Assembly: GCA_018400625.1 (NCBI GenBank)
Contig: JAGYMJ010000481.1
Span: 1 to 5,457 of the forward strand
DNA length: 5,457 nucleotides
Reading direction: 5' to 3'
From: Planctomycetota bacterium
GTDB lineage: Bacteria; Planctomycetota; Brocadiia; SM23-32
Below the pieces are notes generated by a model. The model saw nothing but the letters and a program-made list of their open reading frames with translations. It did no database searches and was not told where the DNA came from. This document shows positions 5,372 to 5,457 of this stretch, piece by piece. Every line of letters starts with the position of its first letter. Position 1 is the stretch's first letter. The translations under genes were made by a program, and so were the position numbers.

Positions 5372-5409
5372 CTTTGAGTTAGGTGGACAATTTCAAGCGG
5401 CATAGACCA

Positions 5410-5457
5410 CTAGGGCCCTGGCCGAAAACCCGGCTCGTAGTGGACGCTTTCAAGCGT
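5410..5457. repeat. Right copy of inverted terminal repeat, with CTAG border
   Basis: Positions 5415-5457 are the exact reverse complement of 7-49, and CTAG at 5410-5413 mirrors CTAG at 51-54. The window ends just where the self-complementary CCGCGG seen at positions 1-6 would be expected. Joined end to end, the two edges give a 92-bp perfect palindrome. Confidence 0.9.

Noticed and set aside
5076..5405. 109-codon frame overlapping the PGPGW gene in another plus-strand frame
   Set aside because: It has no recognised motif, overlaps a well-supported gene, and reads through the terminator hairpin towards the repeat.
1..5457. CRISPR array, tRNA, rRNA, or toxin-antitoxin pair
   Set aside because: No regularly spaced direct repeats, no cloverleaf or rRNA-like sequence, and no adjacent pair of small genes with toxin or antitoxin motifs were seen.

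Overview
The window looks like a piece of a Gram-negative, probably anaerobic bacterium of the Desulfobacterota / former Deltaproteobacteria type. This is inferred from family composition only: a DGC-domain protein beside an MTH895/TM0996-type small thioredoxin and a CcdA/ArsG-like membrane protein, plus a stand-alone CPA2 antiporter. No marker gene fixes the taxon.

Layout. Positions 1-54 and 5410-5457 are two copies, in opposite orientation, of one repeat edge (43 bp perfect, then one mismatch, then CTAG). Between them, on the minus strand and in transcription order, lie a small CPKC thioredoxin (4493-4263), a DGC-domain cysteine protein (4104-3727), a membrane-anchored SurA-like/thioredoxin fusion (3641-2583) and a CcdA/ArsG-like polytopic protein (2583-1885). 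The last two genes overlap and are probably translationally coupled. A good sigma70-type promoter (4540-4568) with an inverted repeat over its -10 precedes the first gene. After a 344-bp gap with its own promoter-like sequence comes a CPA2 cation:proton antiporter (1540-242). It is followed by a short ORF that resembles the tail of a neutral/alkaline ceramidase-like protein and ends in the repeat border. On the plus strand, diverging from the redox operon, is a small PGPGW-type membrane protein (4937-5257) followed by a strong GC-rich hairpin.

How the genes may work together. The minus-strand operon reads as a thiol relay. A cytoplasmic CPKC protein and a four-cysteine DGC protein sit upstream of a CcdA-like protein with one cysteine in each of two transmembrane segments, which could pass reducing equivalents across the membrane to a periplasmic CTPC thioredoxin carried on a chaperone-like arm. 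DGC, MTH895-type thioredoxin and ArsG/CcdA-like genes are often found near arsenic and metal resistance genes in related bacteria, so metalloid or metal handling is a reasonable hypothesis. However, no arsR, acr3, arsC or arsM is present here.

The most unusual structural point is that joining the two window ends would give a perfect 92-bp palindrome centred on CCGCGG. Both inner borders carry CTAG. This fits either two copies of a palindromic dispersed element (MITE-like) at which the sequence was cut, or a circular or inverted-repeat-bounded unit. No transposase, integrase, replication gene, CRISPR array, tRNA or rRNA was found.
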